A DNA stretch of 64,000 bases, taken from assembly GCA_963663975.2 (NCBI GenBank), contig CAXXRA010000015.1, positions 930,001 to 994,000 of the forward strand, read 5' to 3'. Below the pieces are notes generated by a model. It had not been told where the DNA came from. It searched no databases and was given only the letters and a program-made list of their open reading frames with translations. The DNA comes from JANQRX01 sp963663975. Its GTDB lineage: Bacteria; Pseudomonadota; Alphaproteobacteria; Rhizobiales; Kaistiaceae. A program made the translations under genes and the position numbers. This document shows, in pieces, positions 54,501-63,939 of this stretch (positions within the stretch are counted from its first letter, which is position 1; the number at the start of each line of letters is the position of its first letter).

Positions 54501-54980
54501 CTATCGCCGGTGCCCAGTTCGCCCGGCGTCGATCAGCAGGCGGCGCACCTGGGAAAGTTCCGACATCGTCGCCGTCAGCCGCTCGGCCAATTTGGTGCGC
54601 AGCCCCAGTGCCAGGTGAGGATATTCGTGCAGCATGCGCGTGATCAGCTTGCGATCGATCTCGAGCAGCTGGCTGGCAACGACCGCGATCGCCGTCGCCG
54701 GGCGTTGGGTCTCGATGAACAACGCCAACTCGCCAATCAGCGAGCCGGCTTCGCACCTGACCACCGACTTCTTGCGACCGCCATCGCCGCGAGTCAGTTC
54801 CACACCGCCGTTCGACACGACGTAGCCAGTCGAGGCCTGTGCACCCTCACGAAAAAGAACCTGCTTGGCTTCCAGATCGACGCGCACCGAGCTGAAAGCC
54901 ACCAGGCGCAGCTGCTCGACCGGCAAATCGGCGAACAGGGGAACACGCTTGAGAAGCGCGATATCGCCCTCGAGGCTCAT
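54501..54980 (-). CDS. Cyclic nucleotide-binding domain protein
   Basis: 159-residue protein with one CNB domain (residues about 12-125): LLKRVPLFADLPVEQLRLVA, QVLFREGAQASTGYVVSNGG and the phosphate-binding cassette region GSLIGELALFIETQRPATAI, in which the arginine follows E-L-x-L-F. The C-terminal about 30 residues form a helix (LAERLTATMSELSQVRRLLI); there is no Crp-type helix-turn-helix. It probably senses cAMP or a related ligand and acts through protein contact. It lies 23 bp after the response-regulator gene and is likely co-transcribed with it. Confidence 0.88.
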   Translation of the reverse strand: MSLEGDIALLKRVPLFADLPVEQLRLVAFSSVRVDLEAKQVLFREGAQASTGYVVSNGGVELTRGDGGRKKSVVRCEAGSLIGELALFIETQRPATAIAVVASQLLEIDRKLITRMLHEYPHLALGLRTKLAERLTATMSELSQVRRLLIDAGRTGHRR

Positions 54981-55003
54981 GACGGATGATGACGCTGCGG
55001 CAT

Positions 55004-55687
55004 TCAGGGAACGAGCTTGTACCCGCCTGACTCGGTCACCAGGAGTCCCGCCTTGGACGGATCGCGCTCGATCTTCTGGCGCAGACGATAGATGTGGGTC
55101 TCGAGCGTATGGGTGGTGACGCCGGAATTATAGCCCCACACCTCGTGCAGAAGCACGTCGCGCGTGATGACCTTTTCGCCGGCTCGGTAGAGATACTTCA
55201 GGATGGCGGTTTCCTTTTCGGTGAGCCGCACCTTCTGGCCGCGATCATCGACCAGGACCTTGGCGCTGGGCCTGAAGGTGTAGCCGCCGATCGTGAAGAC
55301 CGCGTCCTCGCTTTGCTCATGTTGCCGCAATTGCGCCCGCATGCGTGCCAGCAGGACAGCGAAGCGAAACGGCTTTGTGACGTAGTCGTTGGCCCCGGCC
55401 TCCAGACCCAGAATGGTATCGGATTCCGAATCCTGCGCGGTCAGCATGATCACCGGCGCCTTGAAACCACCCTTGCGCAGAAGTTTCACCGCTTCTCTGC
55501 CATCCATATCGGGAAGCCCGACATCCATGATCACCAGATCCGTCGGCTCCGACCGCGCCCGCTGAACGCCGGAGGCGGCTGTCCCCTCGTGGGCGGTTTC
55601 GAACTCCTCGTACAACGAAAGCTGTTCGACCAGGCTCTCGCGCAGCGTATCATCGTCATCGACGACCAGAATCTTGCGGACGGGCAT
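55004..55687 (-). CDS. OmpR/PhoB-family response regulator
   Basis: 227-residue two-component regulator. The receiver domain has KILVVDDDDTLRESLVEQLS with the acidic pocket, the phospho-acceptor in DLVIMDVGLPDMDGREAVKL, and the conserved lysine in YVTKPFRFAVLLARMR. The winged-helix output has VRLTEKETAILKYLYRAGEK, TRDVLLHEVWGYNSGVTTHT and LETHIYRLRQKIERDP. Residues at the active site are standard, so phosphorylation is expected. No histidine kinase is adjacent. It resembles the conserved orphan-like regulators (CenR type) found near xthA in this class, but that assignment is tentative. Confidence 0.92.
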   Translation of the reverse strand: MPVRKILVVDDDDTLRESLVEQLSLYEEFETAHEGTAASGVQRARSEPTDLVIMDVGLPDMDGREAVKLLRKGGFKAPVIMLTAQDSESDTILGLEAGANDYVTKPFRFAVLLARMRAQLRQHEQSEDAVFTIGGYTFRPSAKVLVDDRGQKVRLTEKETAILKYLYRAGEKVITRDVLLHEVWGYNSGVTTHTLETHIYRLRQKIERDPSKAGLLVTESGGYKLVP

Positions 55688-55825
55688 GGCTCAGGCTCGC
55701 TTGCTTCTCGTGCTCGGCGTGACGGAGGCCGAATCCACGACTATTGGTACGGGGCAGATGTAGACCCCATACGGGCGGACGCGCAAGTTGAGCGGCAAGC
55801 TTCGGTTATCCTGCCAAAGGCGCAC

Positions 55826-56359
55826 GTGACGGGCGGCACGGCGATTCGACGCATCATTGTCGTGCGTTCGCCGCTTGACCGCTCGCGCGGCACGCTCAGT
55901 GCATCGGGGCTGGTGACGCCCTGCGCGCTCGGCCGAGCGGGCCTGAGCGGCCGCAAACGCGAGGGCGACGGGGCCACGCCGACCGGGCGGCTTCGGCTGA
56001 TATCGGTCCTGTACCGCGCCGACCGGACGCCGCGACCGACGACGCGATTGCCGGCCGCGGCCATCTCACCGCACAGCGGATGGTGCGACGATCCGAACGA
56101 CCGGCTCTACAACCGGCCGGTACGCCTTCCCTATCCGGCGCGACATGAACGGCTGTGGCGCGAGGATCATCTTTATGACCTGACGGTCGTGCTCAACTAC
56201 AATTTGAGCCCGGTCATCGGCGATGCCGGCAGCGCCGTATTTCTTCATCTGGCGGCCGCCGATCTCCGCCCCACCGCGGGCTGCATCGCCATCCCGCGCG
56301 CCGTCATGATCGCCCTGCTGTGGCGCGTGACGACGCGGAGTTATCTCGATATTTCCTGA
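55826..56359 (+). CDS. L,D-transpeptidase (YkuD-type) catalytic domain protein
   Basis: About 177 residues: a YkuD-fold domain without a signal peptide. IIVVRSPLDRSRGTLSASGL, then CALGRAGLSGRKREGDGATP and TGRLRLISVLYRADRT make up the substrate-binding sheet. The active site is in GSAVFLHLAAADLRPTAGCI, with histidine and the nucleophilic cysteine in T-A-G-C. Such proteins crosslink peptidoglycan or attach lipoproteins, although this compact type is often cytosolic-looking and poorly understood. The frame is open from far upstream; GTG 55826 is chosen because relatives begin just before IIVVRS. It overlaps the convergent YggS-type gene by 19 bases. Confidence 0.85.
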   Translation: MTGGTAIRRIIVVRSPLDRSRGTLSASGLVTPCALGRAGLSGRKREGDGATPTGRLRLISVLYRADRTPRPTTRLPAAAISPHSGWCDDPNDRLYNRPVRLPYPARHERLWREDHLYDLTVVLNYNLSPVIGDAGSAVFLHLAAADLRPTAGCIAIPRAVMIALLWRVTTRSYLDIS

Positions 56360-57066
56360 CCCGGCCGGTCAAGCCCGGCGCGCTCGCCGAACACCGCGGT
56401 GCCAACCCTGACTTCGGTTGCGCCGAGCGCGATCGCGGTTTCAAAATCGCCGCTCATGCCCATCGACAAAAGCTCCAGCCCCAACCTTTCGGCCATGTCG
56501 GCCAGCAGGGCGAAGTGCGGCGCCGGCGCCTCGTCGAGCGGCGGAATGCACATCAGACCGGAGATGGCCAGGCCGTGCACATCGCGGCAGCGGTCGACAA
56601 ACGCCTCGGTCTCGAGCGGCAACACGCCGGCCTTTTGCGGTTCACCGCCGGTGTTCACCTGAACCAGCAGATCGGGCACGCGCTCCTGCCGGCGCATCTC
56701 GCGCGCCAAGCCGATGGCGATCTTGTCGCGGTCGACCGTGTGGATGACGTCAAACAAACCGACCGCATCGCGCACTTTGTTGGATTGCATGGGACCGATC
56801 AGATGCAGCCGGATATCCGGCTGTTCGGCCAGCAGCGGCGGCCATTTTCCCACCGCCTCCTGCATGCGGTTCTCGCCGAAATCGGTCTGTCCGGCGGCCG
56901 CGACCGATCGTATCTCATCGGCTCCGAATGTCTTCGAAACGGCGATCAGCCGAACCGAACCGGCCTGGCGTCCGGCCTCATTTTCGGCCGCCGCGATACG
57001 CCCAGCCACCGATGCCAATCGGGATGCCGGTCCATCGCCTGGATCCTGGTGGGCGCCGGGGGTCAT
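56341..57066 (-). CDS. YggS/PROSC-family PLP homeostasis protein
   Basis: 241-residue fold-type III alanine-racemase-like barrel. The PLP lysine lies in SVRLIAVSKTFGADEIRSVA (V-S-K-T), then TDFGENRMQEAVGKWPPLLA, LHLIGPMQSNKVRDAVGLFD, VPDLLVQVNTGGEPQKAGVL and LELLSMGMSGDFETAIALGA, with GATEVRVGTAVFGER closing the phosphate pocket. It buffers pyridoxal phosphate and affects amino-acid and vitamin B6 balance. ATG 57066 is the first good start. Divergent from leuS with 150 bp between starts. Confidence 0.94.
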   Translation of the reverse strand: MTPGAHQDPGDGPASRLASVAGRIAAAENEAGRQAGSVRLIAVSKTFGADEIRSVAAAGQTDFGENRMQEAVGKWPPLLAEQPDIRLHLIGPMQSNKVRDAVGLFDVIHTVDRDKIAIGLAREMRRQERVPDLLVQVNTGGEPQKAGVLPLETEAFVDRCRDVHGLAISGLMCIPPLDEAPAPHFALLADMAERLGLELLSMGMSGDFETAIALGATEVRVGTAVFGERAGLDRPGQEISR

Positions 57067-57216
57067 GGTGACCCCGCGCTTATCACGCCGCCGGGGGCGG
57101 TCTCAAGCGCTGGCCGGCGCGGCGAACCCGGTTGACCGCCGGTCGCGATTCTGTTGGAAGGTTCGACCGGCGAGGAAAACCGCAGCGGCACGAATGACGA
57201 GCTGACGACCCCGAAA

Positions 57217-59826
57217 ATGGCATCTGAACGTTACAACCCGCAGGCCGCCGAACCGCGCTGGCAGGCCGCCTGGAGCGAGGCCGGGATTTTCCGGACCAGC
57301 AATGACGATCCACGGCCGCGCTATTACGTGCTGGAGATGTTCCCCTATCCGTCGGGGCGCATTCATATCGGACACGTGCGCAACTACGCCATGGGCGATG
57401 TGGTGGCGCGCTTCATGCGGGCCAAGGGTTACAACGTCCTCCATCCGATGGGCTGGGACGCATTCGGCCTGCCGGCGGAAAACGCCGCCATCGCCAACCA
57501 GGTCCATCCCAGGGCCTGGACCTATGACAACATCGCCACCATGCGGGGGCAGCTCCAGACCATGGGCCTGTCGCTCGACTGGTCGCGCGAATTCGCCACC
57601 TGCGACGAGGACTATTACGCCCAGCAGCAGCGCCTGTTTCTCGACCTGCTGGGCGCCGATCTGGCCTACCGCAAAAGCTCCAAGGTCAACTGGGATCCGG
57701 TCGACCAGACGGTGCTCGCCAATGAACAGGTGATCGACGGCCGTGGCTGGCGTTCCGGCGCTGAAGTCGAACAGCGCGAGCTGACCCAATGGTTCTTTCG
57801 CATCACCGCCTACAGCGACGATTTGCTGACGGCCCTGGAAACCCTCGATCGCTGGCCGGCCAAGGTGCGCCTGATGCAGCACAACTGGATCGGCCGTTCC
57901 GATGGTCTGCGGATCCGGTTTGCGCTGGTCGAGCCGGCGCCGTCGGGCAGCGATGAACTGGAGGTCTATTCAACCCGCCACGACACCCTGTTCGGTGCCA
58001 GCTTCATGGCGGTGTCGCCCGACCACACATTGGCCACCGAGCTTGCCGAGGCCAATTCAAACCTGGCCGCGTTCATCGCAGAGTGTCGCCGGGCCGGGAC
58101 CAGCGCGGCAACGATCGAGACGGCCGAAAAGAAGGGCTTCGATACCGGCCTGCGCGTCCATCATCCGTTCCAGGACGGCAAACAGCTGCCGGTCTTCGTC
58201 GCCAACTTCGTCCTGATGGATTACGGCACCGGCGCTATTTTCGGCTGCCCCGGGCACGATCAGCGCGACCTCGACTTTGCTCGCCAGTACGACCTGCCGG
58301 TGGTGCCGGTGGTGCTGCCGCCCGACACGGTGGAGGCCGATTTCGCCATCGCCGGCGAGGCCTATCTCGGCGAAGGGCGGATGATCAATTCGGCCTTCCT
58401 GAACGGGCTGACGATCGCCGAGGCCAAGGAGACGGTGGCGCAACGACTGGAACAGGCGACCATGTCGCAGGCACCCCAGGGCGTGCGCCAAACCAACTAC
58501 CGCCTGCGCGACTGGGGCATTTCCCGCCAGCGATATTGGGGCTGCCCGATCCCGGTCATCCACTGCAAGAGTGACGGCGTTGTCCCCGTCCCGGTCGGCG
58601 ATCTGCCGGTCCGCCTGCCCGACGACGTGGAGCTCGGCCGGCCGGGAAACCCGCTCGACCATCACCCGACTTGGAAGCATGTGGCATGCCCGAAATGCGG
58701 CAAGCCGGCAGTTCGCGAAACCGATACGATGGACACCTTCGTCGACTCGTCGTGGTATTTCGCCCGCTTCACCGCACCTGGAGCATCAACCCCGACCGAG
58801 CCCGAAACCGCCAACGCCTGGCTGCCGGTCGATCAGTATATCGGCGGCATCGAACACGCCATCCTGCACTTGCTGTATTCGCGATTTTTCATCCGGGCGA
58901 TGCGCGCCACCGGACATCTCGACGTCAGCGAACCGTTCGCCGGGCTGTTCACCCAGGGCATGGTGGTCCATGAAACCTATCGCCGCGACGACAGCTCGTG
59001 GGCGAGCCCGGCCGAGATCCGGGTCGAGGAACAGGCGGGCGACCGGCGCGCCGTCGAGATCGACACCGGCAATGAGGTTGAAATCGGCGCGGTCGAGAAG
59101 ATGTCGAAGTCGCGGCGCAACACGGTCGATCCAACCGACATCATGGACAGCTACGGCGCCGATACCGCGCGCCTGTTCATGCTGTCCGACTCGCCTCCGG
59201 ATCGCGACGTCATCTGGACGGAGGACGGCGTCGCCGGCGCCCATCGCTTCGTCCAGCGCATCTGGCGCATGGTCGAGGAATGGACCGTGCTGCGTGCCGA
59301 TCCGGCACCGCCACCGGACAAGTCCGCCTCGTCCCACACGCTGCGGAAGTCCGCCCACCACACACTGGCGGCGGTCGAGGAAGGCTTCGGCTCGTTACGG
59401 TTCAACGTCGCCGTGGCCAAGATCTACGAACTCGCCAACGCCATCGGCAACGGCCTCGCCGAACGGCCGCAAGATGACCGATCCCGGGCTGCGATCGAGG
59501 AAGCAATCGGCCTGATGATCGAAATGATGGCGCCGGTGATGCCGCACCTCGCCGAGGCGTGCTGGCGGCGATTGGGGCACGACGATCTGGTCGCAACCAG
59601 ACCATGGCCGACGGTCGATCACAGCCTTCTGGTCGAGGACACGCTGACCCTGCCGGTTCAGATCAATGGAAAGAAACGCGGCGAATTGACAATCGCCGCC
59701 GACGCGTCGCAAGTAGAAGTCGAAACGGCGGCGCTGGAACTCGATATCGTGCGCCGCATGCTGGATGGCCAGCCGCCGAAGAAAGTGGTCGTGGTACCGA
59801 AGAGGATCGTCAATGTCGTCTTCTGA
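57217..59826 (+). CDS. leuS: Leucyl-tRNA synthetase
   Basis: 869-residue class I synthetase. MFPYPSGRIHIGHVRNYAMG carries the HIGH motif (residues about 50-53). The CP1 editing domain occupies about 225-420, with YSTRHDTLFGASFMAVSPDH and GTGAIFGCPGHDQRDLDFAR (T-rich and D-containing editing site). WGCPIPVIHCKSDGVVPVPV follows, and VEKMSKSRRNTVDPTDIMDS holds KMSKS near residue 630. The anticodon-binding domain and the C-terminal LPVQINGKKRGELTIAADAS are complete. ATG 57217 fits the family start. Its stop overlaps the lptE start. Confidence 0.97.
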   Translation: MASERYNPQAAEPRWQAAWSEAGIFRTSNDDPRPRYYVLEMFPYPSGRIHIGHVRNYAMGDVVARFMRAKGYNVLHPMGWDAFGLPAENAAIANQVHPRAWTYDNIATMRGQLQTMGLSLDWSREFATCDEDYYAQQQRLFLDLLGADLAYRKSSKVNWDPVDQTVLANEQVIDGRGWRSGAEVEQRELTQWFFRITAYSDDLLTALETLDRWPAKVRLMQHNWIGRSDGLRIRFALVEPAPSGSDELEVYSTRHDTLFGASFMAVSPDHTLATELAEANSNLAAFIAECRRAGTSAATIETAEKKGFDTGLRVHHPFQDGKQLPVFVANFVLMDYGTGAIFGCPGHDQRDLDFARQYDLPVVPVVLPPDTVEADFAIAGEAYLGEGRMINSAFLNGLTIAEAKETVAQRLEQATMSQAPQGVRQTNYRLRDWGISRQRYWGCPIPVIHCKSDGVVPVPVGDLPVRLPDDVELGRPGNPLDHHPTWKHVACPKCGKPAVRETDTMDTFVDSSWYFARFTAPGASTPTEPETANAWLPVDQYIGGIEHAILHLLYSRFFIRAMRATGHLDVSEPFAGLFTQGMVVHETYRRDDSSWASPAEIRVEEQAGDRRAVEIDTGNEVEIGAVEKMSKSRRNTVDPTDIMDSYGADTARLFMLSDSPPDRDVIWTEDGVAGAHRFVQRIWRMVEEWTVLRADPAPPPDKSASSHTLRKSAHHTLAAVEEGFGSLRFNVAVAKIYELANAIGNGLAERPQDDRSRAAIEEAIGLMIEMMAPVMPHLAEACWRRLGHDDLVATRPWPTVDHSLLVEDTLTLPVQINGKKRGELTIAADASQVEVETAALELDIVRRMLDGQPPKKVVVVPKRIVNVVF

Positions 59827-60355
59827 CCGCATGGGGACACAGGCGGCGCGCCCGATCCGACTGCACGGCCTGGCTGCCGCCGCCGTGGCGGTGTTGCTTG
59901 CCGCCTGCACCGCCCAGCCGCTTTACGCCCCGACCGTCAGCGGCCGTTCGGTGACCACGGCGCTCGACCGCATCACCATCGACCCGGTGGCGACCCGGGT
60001 GGCCCAGCAGGTTCGCAACAAGCTGATCTTCGACCTCAACAGCAAAACCGGAGCCGCGGCGGCTTATCGGATGCGTCTTGCGGTCTCCAACACCGAGATC
60101 CCGCTCGGCGTCACGCCGGTCGAATCCGCGCCTGCCTATTCGGTAACCGTGACGGCGACCTATACGGTCACCTCACTGGCTACCGGCGATATCGTATTTC
60201 GGGAAACGTCGCGGGCCACGGCCTCCTATGACCGGGTCAATCAGGTGTTCGCCAATGTCCGGGGCAGGCGCGATGCCGAGAACCGGGCCGCGGTGTTGCT
60301 CGCCACCGACATTCGCATTCGGCTGTCCGCCGCCGCGGCCAGGGGCATCCTTTAG
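59813..60355 (+). CDS. lptE: LPS-assembly lipoprotein LptE
   Basis: 180-residue outer-membrane lipoprotein that plugs LptD. The signal peptide LHGLAAAAVAVLLAACTAQP contains the lipobox L-A-A-C, so the mature protein starts at that cysteine. It is followed by LYAPTVSGRSVTTALDRITI, YRMRLAVSNTEIPLGVTPVE and TATYTVTSLATGDIVFRETS, the usual LptE strands. ATG 59813 overlaps the end of leuS by 14 bases, indicating coupling. The leuS-lptE-holA order is conserved in Alphaproteobacteria and supports the identification. Confidence 0.92.
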   Translation: MSSSDRMGTQAARPIRLHGLAAAAVAVLLAACTAQPLYAPTVSGRSVTTALDRITIDPVATRVAQQVRNKLIFDLNSKTGAAAAYRMRLAVSNTEIPLGVTPVESAPAYSVTVTATYTVTSLATGDIVFRETSRATASYDRVNQVFANVRGRRDAENRAAVLLATDIRIRLSAAAARGIL

Positions 60356-60382
60356 AGCCCCTTCGACCAATTCTGCGCCATT

Positions 60383-61441
60383 GTGACGAAAGAGCCGTTG
60401 AAATTGGTCGCCATCCGCCCAGCCGACGCCGACAGATTCCTGGCCAGGGGCGATCCGACGATCCGGGTGCTGCTGTTGCATGGCCCCGACCAGGGATTGG
60501 TGATGGAACGCGCCGCCGCGTTCGCTCAAACCGTCACCGCCGACAGCGACGATCCGCTCGACCGGGTTGCGCTCGACGCCGCTGCGGTGGCCGCCGATCC
60601 CGGCCTGCTTGCCGACGAGGCCGGCGCAATCCCGATGTTCGGCGGCACCCGTGTCATCACGCTCAGGCTGGAGGGCAACCGGCCCATTCACAAAGCGATC
60701 GAAAGCGTGCTCGACCATCCGCCGGCCGATGCGTTCGTCGTGGTAACGGCGGGCGAACTCCGCCGCAATCACGGCCTGCGCAAACTGTGTGAGGACAGCC
60801 CGACCGCGGCAGCGATTGCCTGCTACGGCGATGACGGCCGGCGCCTGGACGCTGTGATCGATAGCGAATTGGCCACGGCCGGGCTGACGATATCGGACGA
60901 GGCCCGGGCTGGATTGAAGAGCCTGCTCGGCGCCGACCGGGGGGGCAGCCGTTCCGAAATCCGCAAGCTTTGTGTTTACGCCGCCGATCGCGGCGCCATT
61001 GCGCTCGATGATGTGCGAGCCGTGGTCGGGGACGCGGCCGCCTTTGCCGTCGACGAGGCGGTGGACGCCATGGCGCTCGGCCGGATCGTCGAGTTCGATC
61101 GCACCTTTCGCCGCATCCTTGCCGCCGGCACCCCCGGCTTTGTCGTTGCCGGAGCCGCCCAGCGCCATTTCAACTTTCTCCATCTTGCCCGCGCCGCCTG
61201 CGATGCCGGCGCCAGCGCCGACGCCGTTATGTCGCGCGCCCGGCCACCGGTGTTCGTCCAGCGACGGGCGATCGTCAAGCAACAGATCGCACGCTGGCCG
61301 CTGAACAGGATCGAGCGCGGTCTCGACATTCTCGACGAGGCCGTACTGGAAAGTCGTCGTAACGGGCCGATCGCCGATACCGTCATCGCCCAGGCGCTGC
61401 TCAGGATCGCCACCGCTGCGCAATCCGCCGCGCCTCGCTGA
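60383..61441 (+). CDS. holA: DNA polymerase III delta subunit HolA
   Basis: 352-residue clamp-loader wrench. The N-terminal AAA-like fold opens with IRVLLLHGPDQGLVMERAAA, then DEAGAIPMFGGTRVITLRLE and DAFVVVTAGELRRNHGLRKL. LLGADRGGSRSEIRKLCVYA is the family hallmark (G-x-D-x-x-x-x-x-x-E-x-x-K-L). The C-terminal collar helices are complete to the stop. The start is GTG 60383. It binds the beta clamp and opens it for loading. It lies 27 bp after lptE in the same transcript. Confidence 0.94.
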   Translation: MTKEPLKLVAIRPADADRFLARGDPTIRVLLLHGPDQGLVMERAAAFAQTVTADSDDPLDRVALDAAAVAADPGLLADEAGAIPMFGGTRVITLRLEGNRPIHKAIESVLDHPPADAFVVVTAGELRRNHGLRKLCEDSPTAAAIACYGDDGRRLDAVIDSELATAGLTISDEARAGLKSLLGADRGGSRSEIRKLCVYAADRGAIALDDVRAVVGDAAAFAVDEAVDAMALGRIVEFDRTFRRILAAGTPGFVVAGAAQRHFNFLHLARAACDAGASADAVMSRARPPVFVQRRAIVKQQIARWPLNRIERGLDILDEAVLESRRNGPIADTVIAQALLRIATAAQSAAPR

Positions 61442-61481
61442 CCGCCTGCGAGCCATCCTTCCCCGCCGTGACCACACCGCT

Positions 61482-62099
61482 TCACAGCAGCAGCGCGAAC
61501 ACCACCGAGGCGACCAGCAGGACCGCGAATGCCAGATTGATCACCCGGCTGGCCCTGGGATCGCCAAACACACGGGTCAGCGCCGAACCGGCGGAGAGCC
61601 AGGCGATGTCGACGATCAGGATGATCACCATCAGCACGATCGTTTTGGCCACTGCGTCGAGCCCGGGCCGACCGTCGATGAGGACGAACCCGGAGAACAT
61701 CGCGGCCATGGCGGCGTAGGCCTTGGGGTTGACCAGCGCCAGAAGGACGCCGCCGGCGAACGAGGGCCGGGGCCGTTGACCGGCGTCCTTGGCAAGCGGC
61801 GGCGTCGTGGCGATACGGTAGGCGAGATAAATGATGTAGGCGGCCGCCATCGTGGTGATGATCGGCGCCGCGCCGGGCACGGCCAGCAGCACACCGGTCA
61901 TTCCGGTCGCCGTCAGCCCGATCACCACGACCACCATCCCGGCCGCGATGCCGAGCAGAAACGGCAGACCACGACGTGCGCCGAAGGCGGCCCCGGTGGC
62001 AGCCAGGCCGAGCGTTGCCGGACCGGGGCTGCCGGTCAGCGCCAATCCGGCCAGGACGAAACTGATCAGGCCCTCCATCAACGGTGTCACCGATCGCAC
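61482..62099 (-). CDS. LysE/RhtB-family amino acid exporter
   Basis: 205-residue inner-membrane protein with six hydrophobic segments. The family motif after helix one is FVLAGLALTGSPGPATLGLA (S-P-G-P), followed by GARRGLPFLLGIAAGMVVVV. FAGGVLLALVNPKAYAAMAA carries the N-P-K-A signature, and the last helix is NLAFAVLLVASVVFALLL. Members export amino acids such as lysine, threonine or homoserine lactones; the substrate is not predictable. Convergent with holA, 40 bp apart, and upstream of nothing obviously related. Confidence 0.9.
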   Translation of the reverse strand: MRSVTPLMEGLISFVLAGLALTGSPGPATLGLAATGAAFGARRGLPFLLGIAAGMVVVVIGLTATGMTGVLLAVPGAAPIITTMAAAYIIYLAYRIATTPPLAKDAGQRPRPSFAGGVLLALVNPKAYAAMAAMFSGFVLIDGRPGLDAVAKTIVLMVIILIVDIAWLSAGSALTRVFGDPRASRVINLAFAVLLVASVVFALLL

Positions 62100-62212
62100 C
62101 GCCGTCGGACCAGGCGCGGCGGCGGCTTCACCCGATCATCCCAGGTGCAACGCCTGGTTGAACCTGCCCAATGCGGGGACCGTGGGAAAATCGTCCTGAA
62201 ATCCAGTCCCGG

Positions 62213-63070
62213 CTAGCCGGCCTTGAGCCGCCGGCAGACCTCGTCGAGCTGCTCGAGCGTCCGGTATTTGATGCGCACGGTACCGCCGGCATCACGGTGG
62301 TCGATCCTCACCGCAAGGCCGAGAAGATCGCTCAGGCTTTTCTGCAGCGCCCTGGTATCGGCGTCCTGTTCGACCGTCCGCCGTTTGCGCGCCGCGCCGC
62401 CCGGCGCGATCGCCTCGACGTCGCGAACGCTCATCCCGGCCTCGACGATCCGGCGGGCCGCCGCCACCGGATTATCGTGAGTCACCAGCGCGCGGGCATG
62501 GCCGGCGGTCAGCCGACCCGATCTCAGATAGTCCTGAACCTCCGGCGGCAGCTTGAGCAATCTGAGCGTGTTGCTGATATGGGGGCGGCTCTTGCCGATC
62601 ACCCCGGCCAGGTCGCTCTGGCGGTAGCCGTGCTGATCGATCAGCTGCTGGTATCCGACCGCCTCCTCCAGCGCATTGAGATCGGCGCGCTGAACGTTCT
62701 CGATGATCGCCAGCTCCAGCGCCTCCTTGTCCGACACCTCGCGGATAACCACCGGAACCTCATGCAACCCGGCACGTTGTGCGGCACGCCAGCGGCGTTC
62801 TCCGGCAACGATTTCGAACGTGTCGGTGTCGCCGCCCGGCCTCACCAGCAGCGGCTGGACGACCCCTTTTTCGCGCACCGACGCGGTCAGCTCGTCGAGT
62901 TCGGTATCGTCGAAGGCCTTGCGCGGGTTGAGCGGATTGGGCCGCAGGAATGCGACCGGCAGGGTGCGGCTGCCGCGTCCCGTCGACGGTGGCGCCGATT
63001 CAACGCCGACCTCGCCGATCAGCGCCGCCAGTCCGCGCCCCAGTCTGCTGTTTGTCGCCTGCTCCGCCAT
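62213..63070 (-). CDS. parB: Chromosome partition protein ParB
   Basis: 285-residue CTPase and parS-binding protein. The N-terminal helix SRLGRGLAALIGEVGVESAP includes the ParA-stimulating arginine region. The CTP-binding domain has FLRPNPLNPRKAFDDTELDE and IVAGERRWRAAQRAGLHEVP (the G-E-R-R-x-R-A motif). The helix-turn-helix is YRQSDLAGVIGKSRPHISNT, followed by LRLLKLPPEVQDYL. A C-terminal dimerisation domain (VRIDHRDAGGTVRIKYRTLE) completes it. It loads on parS near the origin and drives segregation with ParA. 50 bp after parA on the same strand. Confidence 0.96.
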   Translation of the reverse strand: MAEQATNSRLGRGLAALIGEVGVESAPPSTGRGSRTLPVAFLRPNPLNPRKAFDDTELDELTASVREKGVVQPLLVRPGGDTDTFEIVAGERRWRAAQRAGLHEVPVVIREVSDKEALELAIIENVQRADLNALEEAVGYQQLIDQHGYRQSDLAGVIGKSRPHISNTLRLLKLPPEVQDYLRSGRLTAGHARALVTHDNPVAAARRIVEAGMSVRDVEAIAPGGAARKRRTVEQDADTRALQKSLSDLLGLAVRIDHRDAGGTVRIKYRTLEQLDEVCRRLKAG

Positions 63071-63120
63071 CGTGCTCCTCTTGCTCCAGGCCGTATCCCG
63101 GCTTGTCCGCTTCGGCCGAG

Positions 63121-63930
63121 TTACGCCGCGCGCAATGTTCGCTCACGTTGAATGATCTCGGCCGCCAGCCGCAAATAAGCCTGGCTGCCCGAACACTTGA
63201 AATCGTAGAGCAGCACCGGCTTGCCGTGGGATGGCGCCTCGGACACGCGCACGTTGCGGGGAATGATGGTCTGGTAGACCGCCTCTCCCATATGCGCGCG
63301 CACATCGGCCACCACCTGACCGGAAAGATTGTTGCGGCTGTCATACATAGTGAGCACGATGCCGTGGATGCTCAACTCCGGGTTGAGTGTGCGCCTGACC
63401 TGTTCGACGGTTTGCAGCAGCTGGCTCAAGCCTTCCAGAGCAAAGAATTCGCACTGCAGCGGCACCAGAATCGAATGGGCCGCCGCCAGCGCGTTGATCG
63501 TCAGGAGATTGAGCGACGGCGGACAGTCAATCAGCACATAGGTATAGTTTCGGATCCGACTCGATCCCTGCTCGGCATACAGTGCCTGGCGCAGTCGCGA
63601 CGTTCTATCCGGGCTATTGGATATTTCCAATTCGACGCCCAACAGATCGAGCGTCGATGGCGTCACCGACAGCCGCGGCACCGCCGTAGGCACCGCGGTT
63701 TCGGCAATGGTGGCCTCACCGATCAGCAGGTCGTAGGTGGAAATCTTGCGGTCCTGGCGATCGATGCCGAGCCCGGTGGAGGCGTTGCCCTGGGGATCGA
63801 GATCGACGATTAGCACATTTTCGCCGATTGCGGCCAGCGCCGTGCCCAGATTGATGGCGGTGGTCGTCTTGCCGACACCGCCCTTCTGGTTGGCGAGCGC
63901 GATGACGCGCGGTGTTGCTGGCAGTGTCAT
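63121..63930 (-). CDS. parA: Chromosome partition ATPase ParA
   Basis: 269-residue Walker-type ATPase. The deviant Walker A is VIALANQKGGVGKTTTAINL with the signature lysine K-G-G-V-G-K-T. ENVLIVDLDPQGNASTGLGI is motif A' and YTYVLIDCPPSLNLLTINAL is Walker B. The C-terminal YDSRNNLSGQVVADVRAHMG and PRNVRVSEAPSHGKPVLLYD are typical of chromosomal Soj/ParA. ATG 63930. It forms nucleoid-bound gradients that pull ParB-parS complexes. Standard rsmG-parA-parB order, indicating closeness to the replication origin. Confidence 0.97.
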   Translation of the reverse strand: MTLPATPRVIALANQKGGVGKTTTAINLGTALAAIGENVLIVDLDPQGNASTGLGIDRQDRKISTYDLLIGEATIAETAVPTAVPRLSVTPSTLDLLGVELEISNSPDRTSRLRQALYAEQGSSRIRNYTYVLIDCPPSLNLLTINALAAAHSILVPLQCEFFALEGLSQLLQTVEQVRRTLNPELSIHGIVLTMYDSRNNLSGQVVADVRAHMGEAVYQTIIPRNVRVSEAPSHGKPVLLYDFKCSGSQAYLRLAAEIIQRERTLRAA

Positions 63931-63939
63931 GTCCCGCTG

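Noticed and set aside
55094..55825. Long open frame upstream of the L,D-transpeptidase as a 421-residue protein
   Set aside because: The upstream part is antisense to the response-regulator gene and shows no family resemblance; the domain begins near the GTG at 55826.
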